From assembly GCA_029448655.1 (NCBI GenBank), contig JACCLO010000010.1:2356001-2420000 (forward strand): a stretch of 64,000 bases of DNA, written 5' to 3'. Shown here in pieces: positions 21,247 through 32,800 of the stretch (positions are counted from its first letter, which is position 1; the number at the start of each line of letters is the position of its first letter). The stretch comes from Wolfiporia cocos (lineage: Eukaryota; Basidiomycota; Agaricomycetes; Polyporales; Phaeolaceae). A program made the position numbers and the translations under genes. The notes beneath the pieces were generated by a model. It saw only the letters and a program-made list of their open reading frames with translations. It was not told where the DNA came from and did not search any database.

Positions 21247-22976
21247 TCATAAAGTGGTGTCGCTGAACGTCAGACGCTGAAAAATCTCTGATAGCATTTC
21301 AACTGCGTGTGGGTAATTCCCTCGAACCATTCCGATGAGCTTATCCTTCAGCGCTGGTGTGTCAACCAGCTCATCCCAGTACTTCTTCAGTGCCTCTATC
21401 TCAAGCTCCTGCACATTCTTATGCCTTGACGAACAACATTTAGAAATTTTACACAACATTCACCATTTGAGCCTACATACCGAGAAGTGAATTGACTGAG
21501 GATCTCTGACAAGATGGTATCCATGGATAGTTGCGAATCGAGATGACGCAAGGCTAGTACTTTCAGCTCATTTAATTTGAGCTGCAAAGCGAATGCATAG
21601 GTTAGGTCGAAGAGCAGTATGATGATTAACTGACTTGATCTGCAAGACGGTACATCGATTTGCACGAACATGGGGGAGCCATTTGAGGGTTCGTTCTTCT
21701 GTAAGTCTCAACGTATTCCTTGCGAATACCATTCCCTTGACTTGTGAGTGGAGCAAAGGCAACTTTGCCACTGTACAAATAGAATAGCAATGCTTCCCAT
21801 CTGATAACTCTGGTGAGCATGGTTCGCACAGGAGATATATGTAAGCTCACGTAACAGATGCAGCTCCAACCACAATAAAGCTTTTGGGATGGCTATGAGG
21901 GATAGTTTGGCATGCCACCTCTACCATCGTTGGAGATGGCTTGTCCAAAGTGATTTTGGTATCCTTGACAATGTCAGATCCTATGTCTGTAGTTGTGGCG
22001 GAATCGATCTCCATGTCATCAGACACGGAGAATGTTCTCTCTAATGCGCTCATGGGAGGAGAGATTGGAATGTGTCCAGCCGCTTGATCTGCGGGTGATC
22101 TATCATGGGCTCGCACGAAGTTCCTCGTACTACAGCTTGCCCGGTGCATACCAGATCCCACTTCTGTCTCATCCCCGTTACAGCTTTCTTCGTCGAAGTC
22201 ACTGTCATCATCGGTATAATCCGTGGCGCAGGTGGCCACATTATCCCTGCTATGCTCTGACTTGCACACCATTGCAGCTAATGAAACGCATCAGGATGGT
22301 TAGAGGGGACAATGAGAGAAAAATACTGACAATTATCCCAACCGTTGCAGAATTGGTTTAGAATAACATTGTCAGCAAAGAGGGTACGTGGACTGCGGAG
22401 AATGCCAGAGTTTGAGCGCGAGGTGAACGTGGTGAATGCAACCGTTTGACCAGAATCTTCCCCAGTAATTTCCCGGTGCAGAACGGAAATGGATGGCTCT
22501 GAATGAGGACTGGGTCCTGGGGGCATTTGAACGGTCACTATGAGCACCACGGCGTTCTCATGCCGTAATAGCGCGGGTCCGGCCAAGTAGAGGCGCTTGG
22601 ACATGAACACCCAGCCGGACGATTGCCCAGGCAAAATAAACAGCTTCTCAAAGGAGCGGGAGTAATAGTGCACTCCCCTCCGAGACTCCACTACTACCTG
22701 GAAAAACAGAGGCTCGGGTTGAGGTTGTTCCACGCCGAACATTAGCGAAAGGTGAGTGTCTTCAGGATTGATTTCCTTCCGTTTGATGAAAACAATTTTC
22801 CAACCAGGCCCGAGCTTCTTTGCAAAGAGTTCTACTCTGCTGCCCTTCTTATCTTTCTCCCCATCTTTCTCCTCATCTTGGGAGCACTTCGTGTCAAGCA
22901 AATCTTCCAGGTTGTCCAAGAGGAGTTTAACGGTCGCAGAAGCATTGTACTGGTGATGCTGCAAAGTAAACGACAT
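21247..22976 (-). CDS. MATH-BTB protein, copy C (intact)
   Basis: Five exons on the minus strand: 22976-22331, 22277-21851, 21800-21635, 21581-21481, 21424-21247, for 505 aa. The last three exons are 166, 101 and 178 nt, identical in length to copies A and B. It starts MSFTLQHHQYN, then a MATH-like domain (LLLDNLEDLLD, FGPGWKIVF, SGWVFMSKR), the first BTB segment (FTTFTSRSNSGIL, LFADNVIL), an acidic insert (DYTDDDSDFDEES) and the second BTB segment (ACQTIPHSHPKS, IVVGAAS, WEALLFYLYSG, FAPLTSQG, CSCKSMYRLAD). It lacks the intron that copies A and B have inside the acidic insert. No lesion is visible. Predicted role: cullin-3 substrate adaptor. It is the most divergent intact copy. Confidence 0.85.
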
Positions 22977-23307
22977 GGTGAAACGGGTAGCGAAGGATAG
23001 CTTATGTCAGTGAGGCTGATATGCAAGAGGTAAAGACGAGGTCACCACGCATTGGTAGACGGCGCGCCACACAAGCGCTGGCCGTCACGCGTCACGCGTC
23101 ATAATTCAATGCACAATGAAGATTGTGGCATGTCAATGAGCAAAGAGAGGGACACACGTCGTAAAGCCTTAGGCATCGAGTCTCTCTAATCAATTTATCA
23201 TGCTCAAAGTCAGCCATATTATGGGTTATGTGAGGACAATCACAGTGAACTTTGCATTCTTCAATTCAGAGTATGTAGATCCATCCTCATAATCATTGTT
23301 TGTCAAG
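22977..23307. other. promoter region of MATH-BTB copy C
   Basis: 331 bp between copy C and the convergent 3' end of a membrane-protein gene. Holds the GTGAC-type promoter motif at 23083-23100 and nothing else recognised. Confidence 0.5.
23083..23100 (-). promoter_or_regulatory. shared MATH-BTB promoter motif, copy C (double ACGCGT)
   Basis: On the minus strand this reads GACGCGTGACGCGTGAC, about 107 nt upstream of copy C's start. It contains ACGCGT twice (23087-23092, 23094-23099) and the GTGAC block seen upstream of copies A, B and D. ACGCGT is the MluI cell-cycle box bound by MBF in ascomycete yeasts; use of that factor here is conjecture. Confidence 0.4.
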
Positions 23308-24775
23308 TCATGACAGCGCACCCCATAGTCCAAGTCCAGCAAATACACTCCCTAGTCCTACTAATAAACCCACGTATGCGGTCGTATGCACCCCAACGCG
23401 CGCGAGCACTGGCGGCGTGTGCAACAACGCAAGGACGAGGTGCACAACGATGATTAATGGGAAGGCAGCGGCCAGTGCACTATTCGTATATATCGGCAGC
23501 GACTTCCCGTCCGGAAACGCGAGTGGCGTACGGAGGAAGGCCGCGGACACGATGAGGGTCATCCCCAGCGACAGAACAAACGCGTCAAGGCGCTGCAGGC
23601 ACGATACGAAGACAGGTATTTTCTGCACAAGAGATGAGCCGGGCAACATCAGGGCTGTGTGGGACACGTACAATCGGAGGGATCCCGTATATATCCTCCA
23701 GCTCCTCCCTGTCTTTCAGCCGCACGAGCTGCTCAAAGTCCTGATCCACAGCGAGCCTAAGTGCGGCCTCAGACTTCCTCGCCCCATCCAGGTCTTCGTT
23801 CTCATGTAGCGAGCGTGGACTCATGCGGAGCGCTTCGTCGGGGGAGATCTGGCTCCGCCTCGTCTGCGCGCCCTCGTAGGCATACCGCCATCGCATGAGC
23901 ACGTCTCGCGCGTGTGCCTCGGGGACCATGGCGTCCCTGTACAGCGCCAGCTGCTCGTATCCCTGAGCGATGCCTACAGTCACGTCCGCGAGCGCCCACC
24001 CGAGCGCAACCCACCACACGCGGTGGAACGCAGGGTCGCGCCATGTCGGGAGTGGATACTGCATCTCATAGCGTATGTGGAGGATCGGGAGAGCAGAGAG
24101 ACGGAGGAGCTGGCTGAGTAAGACATAGACGGTGTTAAACAGGAGAGACTGCAGCAGCGGTATAGGGAACACTGCGGATGCGAGGGTGTAGATGGGCATA
24201 CGGAGGAGATACGAGAGCGACCAGAGCGCAATCGTGACGAGCAGCTCGGGAAGCGGCGACGAAAATGATCTTGTGTGTGCTGGAGGACTTGGCTGGTCGG
24301 GGCGCCATATGAGTGATGGGGCAACGGCGAGGATCACGAATACGAAGATGGACAATATGGGCACTAGACTGTACAGCGCGACTTTTCGCTTGTATGATCC
24401 TTCGATGCATGTTACAGACCCGAACGTATGCAATGCTGTGCACAACTCACCGATGTAATAACCTCGTTCCTCCAGCTCCAGCTCGAGTTCTTCCTCCTCG
24501 ATATCAGTATCGGCGAACCCAACCTCTTCAGGCACCTCCGCCAGCAGACTGTTCCGCCTGTGTTGTTCGGGACTACCTCGCGCACTCGAGGCTCCCTGAG
24601 TCGTCCCATAGCCGTATGTCTGCACAGGCGGAACTGTCCCGAAGGACTGCTTCGGCGGCAGGGCTAAGAGCGGTCTCCGGTCCATCTCTTCCTCTCGTTC
24701 AGTCGCCGAACTTTTGCCTTTAGATGGACGCGACCACGCAGCAACGGCAGCATTGATGGTAGTACCCAGACCCAT
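23308..24775 (-). CDS. multi-pass membrane protein, function unknown
   Basis: Three exons on the minus strand (24775-24451, 24399-23672, 23622-23308) encode 455 aa. The cytosolic-looking N-terminus (about 1-105) is hydrophilic with Ser/Pro/Gly and an acidic run (IEEEELELELEE). Hydrophobic segments follow near VALYSLVPILSIFVFVILAV, LLVTIALWSLSYLLRM, PIPLLQSLLFNTVYVLLSQLL, VWWVALGWALADVTVG and, after a charged loop, FVLSLGMTLIVSAAFL, FPLIIVVHLVLALLH and AYVGLLVGLGSVFAGLG. The 51- and 49-nt introns keep the frame. I do not recognise the family; it resembles fungal conserved membrane proteins of the endomembrane system. Confidence 0.75.
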
Positions 24776-25924
24776 CTTATATATCTTCGCAGGTGAGCGC
24801 TGCGGTAGAAGTCGAGCGCAAGATCAACCGAGCTGCCAATGGCGAAATCATGGGGCCACCCAGGACAACCGGAGAATACTCATTTCACTCGCGATTCTAA
24901 ATCAGATGTCGTCAAGAGCAGCCATGGCGCTGCACGAGCAGGAGGAGCAAGGCAAAAGGCAAATGTGAATTGCGGATGGTCATGGGGTGCTCGGAACGCG
25001 TGAACGGGGCATCAGTCGGCATTGCGAAGGCGTGAATCACATATGTTGTTATTGATCTCTATATAACCATCGAACAGGAATATGGCGTGGATGGCGCAAG
25101 CGATGTATTGCATCAAACGGACATCGGTACATGCACGGAACAACAGTAGGACGGGACACGAGTAGCTCGAAACTTTCCAAAGCAATGGAGACTAGGGTCG
25201 ACCTGGATTGCGAACGGTGAGAACGAGAACTTCAGGACGAAGGGCATAGACGTGAAGGATCAGGTACTCGATGCATATCAACAAGCACTCTAGCCCATCC
25301 CACTTTTGTACACTGGGGATTTTGGTGTAGGCAGAGCATTCGTGTCCGCCCATCGGAAATTTTCATCCAGAAAACAACAAAGAGGGAATCCACTCACCAG
25401 CAACAGCCACACCCACAAAAGTCAACGCGAGAAGGCCTGCATCCTGTAACTCGGGTCAGCTGAATTCGAGCGACCAGCGACAGGGAAACGGGAAAGGATC
25501 AGCCAAGGCTGAAACTAGATGTAATTGTGTCTACATCGTATTTTCGGACACCAGAAGGTACTAAGAGGGTCATCATCGAAACGGTGCTCGAAACGCGTAC
25601 ATACCAACCAGGACGACGGTCTTCTGGACGAGGAAGAGCGCGAGCGCAGAGGCGAAGGGCGCTCAGGCGAATTTTACGGCGCGTCGCACATTGCCGAAGG
25701 ATTCGGTGATCCCCGTAGAGCGATCTATGAGCGCCTACTCGGAGATAGACATTCCAGTATCTTCCGCCTCTTGCTAGATTGATCTCATGTATTGCTAGAA
25801 AACTGTAGCTGTTTTCATCTGGCCTACGGACCTCATCAGCATCTTTCGTGTATCCATACATCCTCCTATACCTGACAGGCAACCGCTACTGTGCTACTAA
25901 TCCCACAGGTAATACCCACAAGAC
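24776..25924. other. intergenic, contains a doubtful small ORF
   Basis: About 1.1 kb between divergent genes. On the minus strand between about 25765 and 25390 there is a run of plausible coding (ALIDRSTGITESFGNVRRAV, ALALFLVQKTVVLV, then after a possible intron DAGLLALTFVGVAVAG) suggesting a small membrane protein, but two in-frame stops interrupt it. Either it is a pseudogene or my frame misses splicing. Confidence 0.3.
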
Positions 25925-27298
25925 ATGGAGAGCCTCTTGCGATGGGGCATTCAAAATTCTGCCACCGGAAGCGATGGCACGCCAGCAGATGCTGCGCCCC
26001 CAAGGAGGGACCTTGACCCTGGCATCATTGACGCAATCTTGGGGAAGTCAGACTCTGAACTCATGAAGGAGGCGCTGGCCGTCGCCGTGGATGAGTCGAG
26101 GGATGAAGACGAGCGGATCCAAGCATTGGATGATTTTGAGATGGTATGTTTGCACATATTTGAATCTGGATCCCTGACTTATGATTATGTGCACAGCTCA
26201 TCGAGCAGATTGACAATGCTAACAGTGAGTACCCTCAGCCGAATGGGATCCCTTTGTCCTGAATATTCGCCGCCAGACATCGAGAAGCTGAAAATGTGGG
26301 ACGCCCTGCACGGACTGCTCACATTGCCTTCCTCTACCGATGGAATTAAAATGCAAGCACTTTGGATTATTGGGACGGCAGTCCAAAATAACCCATCGGC
26401 GCAGGCTTCGGTGAGTTTGCCCCCGTAGATTGGCAGGATTGTGCTATAGCTATGTAATAGTATCTAGCACTGAACCCAATGCCCGCACTACTCCCGTTCC
26501 TTGACCCCTCCATCAAGTCGGGCAAGCTGCGCTCGAAGGCGGTCTACGCGCTTTCGGGCCTGTTGAAGCACAACGCAGCTGCAGTAAAGCAATTTGATTC
26601 CGCAGGCGGGTGGCAAGCCCTCAAGGGGTGTCTAGAAGGTGTGTATTACAGGTAACAAGATTACCGGTTGACATATTGAATCTCGATTCTTCGCGATAGA
26701 CTCTGATATCGCAGTACGGCGGAAGACTACATTCCTCCTCAACACCCTCATCGTACCCACCATCCCCGTCTCGCAACTACAATCCCCCACTCCCGCACCC
26801 AATCAAAATGCATCTCAAACGGCTACCGGAGCCACCTTGCATACCTCCGCAGGACAACCGTCAGCAGGCGAGCCCGTGCATCCGAACTCACACGCGGCGA
26901 TGCAGTCAAATCCCGAGGCATTCTCGACTTCGCCTGCAGCGCTTAAGGCGCTCGAGGAGCATGGCATCCTGCAGGCACTGGTGTCGTCGCTGACATCGCC
27001 TACGCCGCACGGCGCGGATGGCGAGCTGGAGGAAGATGCCGACTTCGAGGAGAAAATCACCAGGTGCGCGTTCTTGCCGCGGCAAGACTCGACTTCGTGC
27101 TGATCTGATCCCGGCACTGCCAGGTCTCTGCACACGTATGTCACCGCATGCCACGGCAAATTTTCGGAGTCACAGAAGGGCGAGCTGCGACAGTATCTCC
27201 AGGTCCAGACCGCGAGGTGCGGTGGCGAGCCGCAGCTGGCGGAAAGGTGGGCCCTGACGCAGGAGGAGGTACGCGACTTGAAGCAGGCGGTAGTATAG
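25925..27298 (+). CDS. FES1: Hsp70 nucleotide exchange factor FES1 (HspBP1 family)
   Basis: Six exons (25925-26143, 26197-26224, 26277-26410, 26461-26638, 26700-27063, 27124-27298) encode 365 aa. The start MESLLRWGIQNS matches the conserved Fes1 N-terminal segment. Armadillo-like helical repeats follow: DALHGLLTLPSSTDGIKMQA, LWIIGTAVQNNPSAQ, LRSKAVYALSGLLKHN, VRRKTTFLLNTL. In this family the repeats embrace the lobe of cytosolic Hsp70 and release ADP. A Pro/Ser/Gln-rich insert near residues 205-260 is larger than in yeast Fes1. All exon phases agree. Confidence 0.93.
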
Positions 27299-28315
27299 CG
27301 TCGTCAGGTGTGATCGTTATGCAACATAATGCACTCACTGTGTGCCACTGCTGCGACACTAGTACTGCGTTGCGATGTGCATGCGAGGCGTGGGACTCGC
27401 TTGTCGTGCCGATCGCGAGAGCGCGAAGCCCACCATGCGCAGACGGCGTTGGGAGTTTGTACTTCGTTGAATGGGCGGGATAAATGGACGTACAGATCGC
27501 CGTCTATTTTCCGCTTGTGCTCGCCTTCCCTTGCGCGGTGTCTGCGGCCACTCACCGCACCCATGTCCGGATCTGAGATCTCGACGACGCTGAAAACTCA
27601 CTAGCGTTTTGACGTTGACGACGACGACGATCGCGGAGATACCCTCCCTATTCACTCGGTCAACACGATGACATTCTTCGAATCAAGGGACTTGTGTGTG
27701 TTTGTGGTACTTGATGCGATCAACACTGTACCGATTCTCGAGGATTGTGGTGAGGATGTTGGTGAGGATGTTGGTGATGATGAACAGCCGAGTAGACAGA
27801 ATTTACGTGATATTGTCGTTCGAGGCTAGGCCAACTCGCCAATACGGGCAGACATCGGCTTTCATCGACATCGCTCCGTCTGAGCTTCGCCTGTTGCGTC
27901 CCGAAACTGTTTCTGTTGCCGTCGGCCGCATCATGGGCGCCTGTTCTCGAGAATCATGAGAGCGCGCGCGCACTATCGGCGTTTCATAACTTGAGCCAGA
28001 AATCGAATATCCCGCAGCCTAGACTTCATTTCCCCTCACACGCCCGCTTCTGTCTAGCAAAGCTCTTGCTAAGTTACGTTAGTCCCTCGCAACATGCATC
28101 ACGTTTCCTTGCCAAATTGGGTGGTTGTCGGATATGCTTCGTCTGCGGCGTTTAAGGCCCGAGCACTCTTGCTCTGGGGCTGAACTCAGGCACAGTCTCC
28201 TCGTCTTCACCGTCGTTCTGCTCACTGAGACTCGATGACGAAGTAACCAGGCCGCCGCCGCGCGACTCACCACTCACTCTCGTTTGAACCAACTGGTGGC
28301 TCGACCTGCATCGCT
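27299..28315. other. intergenic, no gene recognised
   Basis: About 1 kb. A short tandem GGTGAGGATGTT-type repeat lies near 27748-27780. The last 300 bases are probably the promoter and leader of the membrane-protein gene at 28316. Confidence 0.5.
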
Positions 28316-30427
28316 ATGGCAGCTCTGTATTTGCACCAGGCACTCTTTACCCCAGAGCCCTCTGCGCCCCGTATACTGTCGCAAATGAACCCGGTGATTT
28401 CATCTCACAATGACAGACGGTTGTCCTCGATTTCCTCGGCGACCCTGCGCACCGCGTCTACGTCCGACTACTCACACCCTACAGAGTCACTGCTAGACCC
28501 GCTGAGTCCCGAGTCGGCGGCCTACCTAGACTTGCTTGCGCGGCAGCCAAACCACCCAGACAGTCCTGGGAGTCCCTCCGCTGGGGCTCTGAAACTGGAT
28601 GGTGACCCAATCACACCCAATGAAGAGAAATTTCTGTGGGAGAGGAAAGTACGGAGAAAGTTACGCAGATTGAGGTGGACAAAGATAATCCTTCTGATTG
28701 TCTTAAGCAAGTGTGCCACATCTCATGATTTGCTCAACAAGCTGACCGCATTGCATGCAGACGGGTGGACCATCTACAATACCATTCGTTACTACGTCGC
28801 ATTCACGATCTACAACTACCGCACACGACAAATAATCCTGCTCGCGTTGGGGACAAGCACCGTTCTGTCCCTTGTGCTCACTCTGGTCAAGCTCCTCCTT
28901 GCCTGGTTTTCGCCACGTCTTGGCTTGATATACAGGCCTCATGCCCCTCACGTCCTATTGCAAGCTATTCTAACTTATTCCTCTTCTGTCCTATTGCTCG
29001 CCCCCGCCATTGTGAACTTCATCTTCGTATTTATCTGGAAAAGCTCCTCGAGCGACATTGATACCCTCCGCGACAGGTGTCACTGGGACGTCGATGTGTT
29101 CTGGTCAGGAGTCGGCGCGCGATGCGACCCGGGTGTGGCCTGGGGCTATTGGCTCGCGGGCGCAGTACTGCGCCTTGTCCTGACGACTGCCTTCTTGGTG
29201 GGTGCCCCGTGCTTCCTATTTGCTATGCCGTACAATGTGTCTGACTGCCCTGACCGCGTACGAAAATAACAGGCTTCTTACCACTTGGCTTACTACCAGT
29301 ATGACATCACCCGGAATATCTCACGCCAGAAACGCCGTTCCCGCCCAAAGTCAGATGTCTCATCGCGTACGGCGACCACTGCGACGCAGAGCCTGCGCCC
29401 ACTGAATGTGCTGTCGACGCCAGCCTCGCCGATGTTCGTACCGCAGATCGGCAGGCAGCCGTCGATATCAACGTCCGAAGGCCATACTACGGTGGAGAGC
29501 CTCGGCAGCTCGAGCGAGCATCGGCCTCTGCGGAGTTCTCGGTCGCGTATTTCATCGCAGGCGTTCCTAGCAAGCAAGGCCAGGGAAACGTCTCAGACTC
29601 CTGCGGCCGCTGCGCTGTCCAGGGACAAAGAGTGCCAATCACCTGCTTTCCGTCGTCCCAGCGACGAAATTTCCCCTAGTTCTTCTGATGAGGACCTGCC
29701 GGGTGAGTCAGACAGGTACGGAAGACCAATTCGGAGGCTCTCATCGGCCCACACTCCGCCTCAATACCCCTCACCCTCGCGTAGCGCGGACGACACGGGC
29801 GACGGAACCAACTCCTCGTCCTCCGACAGCGACCTTGTTGATTTTGTCCATCGCTTCCGCACGCTGGTCGACCAGGTCTCCCGCGAGACCGAGGAAGGCA
29901 TCGCGCTCGCGCAGAACGACCCCACCGACGCCTACTACTCTGCATCATTCCCCGATGACTACCACGACTACAACTCGCGCTACTCGGCGTACATGGCCGA
30001 GGACGCAGAGTACGTCCCCGTGCTCGGGCGCACGATCCACCGGATGCCGACGATCGAGTCGCTCGGCTCGCGCGAGGTGATGAGCCTCGCGAACTCGCAG
30101 TCCGGCTCGAGCGTGCACCGCGCGTCGCCCGGGCCACACCACATATCGCGCCCGTCGACGCGGTCGAACAACCTCAGCATAAGCGAGGCGGGCACGAGCA
30201 CGCCGTCGACGCGCAGCCGCGCGAACAGCCTCGACGCGGCGCTCGTGCTCGCGTCGCCCGTGGAGGAGGACGCGCGCGACGAGCGCGGCGAGTTCGGCGA
30301 GCTGCAGGTGCCGCGGCCGAGCTGTGGTGTCGGGAAGGAGCTGTCGCAGGGCAGCGGGAGCTCGGCGTCGTACCACAGTGCGCGCAGCCACCTGCTTCAA
30401 GACAAGGACGGGATCAGTGACGACTGA
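28316..30427 (+). CDS. multi-pass membrane protein with long Ser-rich C-terminal tail, function unknown
   Basis: Two exons (28316-29197 and 29273-30427) encode 678 aa; the intron restores the frame as TAFLASYHLAYYQYD. The N-terminal 100 residues are Ser/Pro-rich. A basic stretch (ERKVRRKLRRLRW) precedes the first hydrophobic segment (TKIILLIVLSK); others are near IILLALGTSTVLSLVLTLVK, SSVLLLAPAIVNFIFVFIW and GYWLAGAVLRLVLTTAFL. From about residue 320 the tail is long, hydrophilic and Ser/Arg/Asp-rich, suited to regulation by phosphorylation. A GT...AG pair at 28711-28760 is not used in this model because splicing it would break the frame. An alternative start is the Met about 24 codons downstream. 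Family not recognised. Confidence 0.75.
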
Positions 30428-30901
30428 CTACGCTCATTGGATCGTCGTGTTTCTGCGCAGGCAGTTTTATACACGCTTCCGCCGCAGCGGGCTCACGAAT
30501 TAGATTGGTGTCCTTCTACCATGATGCTCGCCCAGCATGCAGGAGAATCCGCTTGATGAGTTCTATAGCGGTAACAAGTATACCAAGCATGCAATGTCAC
30601 TTACGCGTGTTTAGGATATCTGCAGCAGCTTGATTTAGGGAATTCTTGGCTGTCATAACAACTGAATTGGCTCAAATACCGTTCGATCATTGGTTGTGTG
30701 TTGTGTCACTAGACTTCTGAGATGGTATGGCGTGGCGTCGACGGCGGACGCAATTCCATACGGTAGAGATCGATCGGCTTGGCGTCTAAGCTGTGACTTA
30801 CGCCGCTGTGACTGACGCGTGACATAACGCGTTTCAATTACATCTCGCGAACTCACTGCTCTTGCGTATCCGCGTCCGGATTCGACTGCTGTCTTCTTCA
30901 G
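30428..30901. other. promoter region of MATH-BTB copy D
   Basis: 474 bp between two same-strand genes; contains the conserved promoter motif at 30807-30832. No other feature seen. Confidence 0.5.
30807..30832 (+). promoter_or_regulatory. shared MATH-BTB promoter motif, copy D
   Basis: TGTGACTGACGCGTGACA at 30807-30824, 77 nt upstream of the start, differs at one position from the copy B motif. A second ACGCGT lies at 30827-30832, so copies C and D each have two ACGCGT hexamers. The preceding bases hold one more GTGAC. Confidence 0.5.
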
Positions 30902-32631
30902 ATGTCTATCTCACTTGGACATCACGAATGCGACGTTCTCGTGACCGCCAGAATTCGCGTCGGCAACTTGAAACGATTCTTCGACGCCGAAGCCTTTCGA
31001 AATAGTGCGCACGACACCCGGGAATTTCGCCTCGTTACAGAGAAGTTCGGCCCGGGCTGGACTATGAGCATGTCCAGAAATGTATCCACCGATGGAGAAG
31101 ATGCACATATGGCGTTATATCTCAATGCCCCGAATATTGTCTCGAAGTCCCTCCAGTGCACCGTTATTGCAGCGTCGCGAGACGGAACATGTTGGCGGAC
31201 AGCCTCCTTCACACATGTTTGCGAACCTGGCGGCGGAATGAGACGTGGCTGGCCGATGTTTATCCCCAAAAAGTACTGGGATAACAGCCCAGAGCTGCGA
31301 CAGGAGAACATGCTGTGGCTGACCGTGACTGTGAAGACACCTCCCGGTCCGTCCCCTAACTCCGAGCCAACGCTTGCATTGCTTCATCGCTCGATCACTG
31401 AAGACGAAACCCGGAATGTGATGTTTTCGACGTTCTCTAAACGCTCCGATGCAGGCATATTGACCAGCCCGCGCAAGCTTGTTGCTGACTACGACCTCCT
31501 GATGACACATTGTGGTGGGTGGGAGAAGTGTCAGTGTGTTTTGAAACTTGTTCTTCCTGTGAAGCTGATATAATTCTATAGCTGGAGTCGTGTACAATGT
31601 TGAGCAATCTGCTGCAGCAGTAGTCTCCTTCGAGACAGACTACATGCAGGCCGATAGCGATTTCGAACAAGACTACGATGCCGAGGACGAGGAAATTAAT
31701 GAAGAGGAGGGTACACGCGAACACGATATCAGAACAGATTCCAACGTGCACATGAAAGAAGAGCAAGCGGAAGACACGGTGTCTGCTCACGACGCCGTAT
31801 TGGTCAGCGAGAAAGATGCATATATGCACGCAGCTCACGCTCAAGATTCCGTGTACACATCGACCGTCAGCACGTTATGGGATACATCAACCGTCAGCAC
31901 GTTAGATACACCGGACGCCATCCAAGTTGATGTCGTCAATCCGTCCGATGCCACAATGCAGGATGTCTATCGCACCAATGCCGATAACTCTCGTGAACCA
32001 TCGACGGAGTCACCATCATCGATAGAAAAAGCGGCATGTCAAACTGCTTCTCGCAACTATACGATGGGATCCATCGTAGTCGGGGCGGCATCTGCCACGT
32101 AAGTCCAGAAAATCGTATTTGCCCCTCTCACAAGTGAAGGCGAGGATATACGCGGGTCCTTTATCAGCAGCTACATGCCAGACAACCCTTACATGCCAGC
32201 ACCTTGCTCGTGTAAATCAATGTACCGCCTTGCAGATGAGGTACGCTAATTTCGTAGTCACAACACACTGACCGTCCCGATTCTGTGCAGCTTGATATGT
32301 TTGAGTTGCGAGACCTCGCATTAACCCATCTTCAATCGCGACTATCCAAGGATACTATTCTAACTGAGATCTTCAGTGAATTCACTTCACGGTATGTATT
32401 TTCGTCACTGCATCTCGCTTCATATGCCAATCTCATCGCACGTCTGTATTTAGATACAAGGAAGTCAAGAAAGTCGAGATGGAAGTCCTGCTTAGATACT
32501 GGTCTGAGTTGGTGGATACACAGGTGCTGCGACAGAAACTAGTCGAGATGGCTAGCGGCGACTACCCGCACGCAGGAGACATCGTGGCGGAAATATTCAA
32601 GCAGATTTCTCAAGGCCGAGTCGGTCCCTGA
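30902..32631 (+). pseudogene. MATH-BTB protein, copy D, BTB half broken by a deletion
   Basis: Exon 1 (30902-31529) is 628 nt, the same length as in copy A; exon 2 is 31582-32098. The MATH part is intact (MSISLGHHECDV, FGPGWTMSM, then the GWPMFIPKKYW region), as are the first BTB segment (VMFSTFSKRSDAGIL) and the acidic insert (DYMQADSDFEQDYDAEDEE). After IVVGAASAT only 10 nt of the expected intron remain (32099-32108), and the sequence resumes at KIVFAPLTSEG. The missing part is the rest of the intron plus 34 nt of exon that would encode WEALLFYLYSG. Read through, translation stops at TAA 32100-32102. Downstream exons 32109-32240, 32291-32391 and 32454-32631 are otherwise clean. A truncated protein with MATH and half a BTB (381 aa) is possible. 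Confidence 0.85.
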
Positions 32632-32800
32632 TTTGGCTTCTGGGCATATAAGCAAAGCGGCTCATGCAGGAAGATTTGTCGGATAACGCGCCAGAGTGTC
32701 TCGTGCTCGAGTCGGTATCACAAAACACACAGTAGTATTGATTGGAGCTTGACCCCGTCCATGTGGTACATCTGAAACAATGATTAATTTCTTGACACAA

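Noticed and set aside
25525..25782. Plus-strand ORF of 85 codons
   Set aside because: It is antisense to the more protein-like minus-strand frame and highly charged, without a family pattern.
28711..28760. Intron in the membrane-protein gene at 28316
   Set aside because: Borders look like GT-AG, but splicing 50 nt would break the frame, while read-through keeps a sensible hydrophobic stretch.
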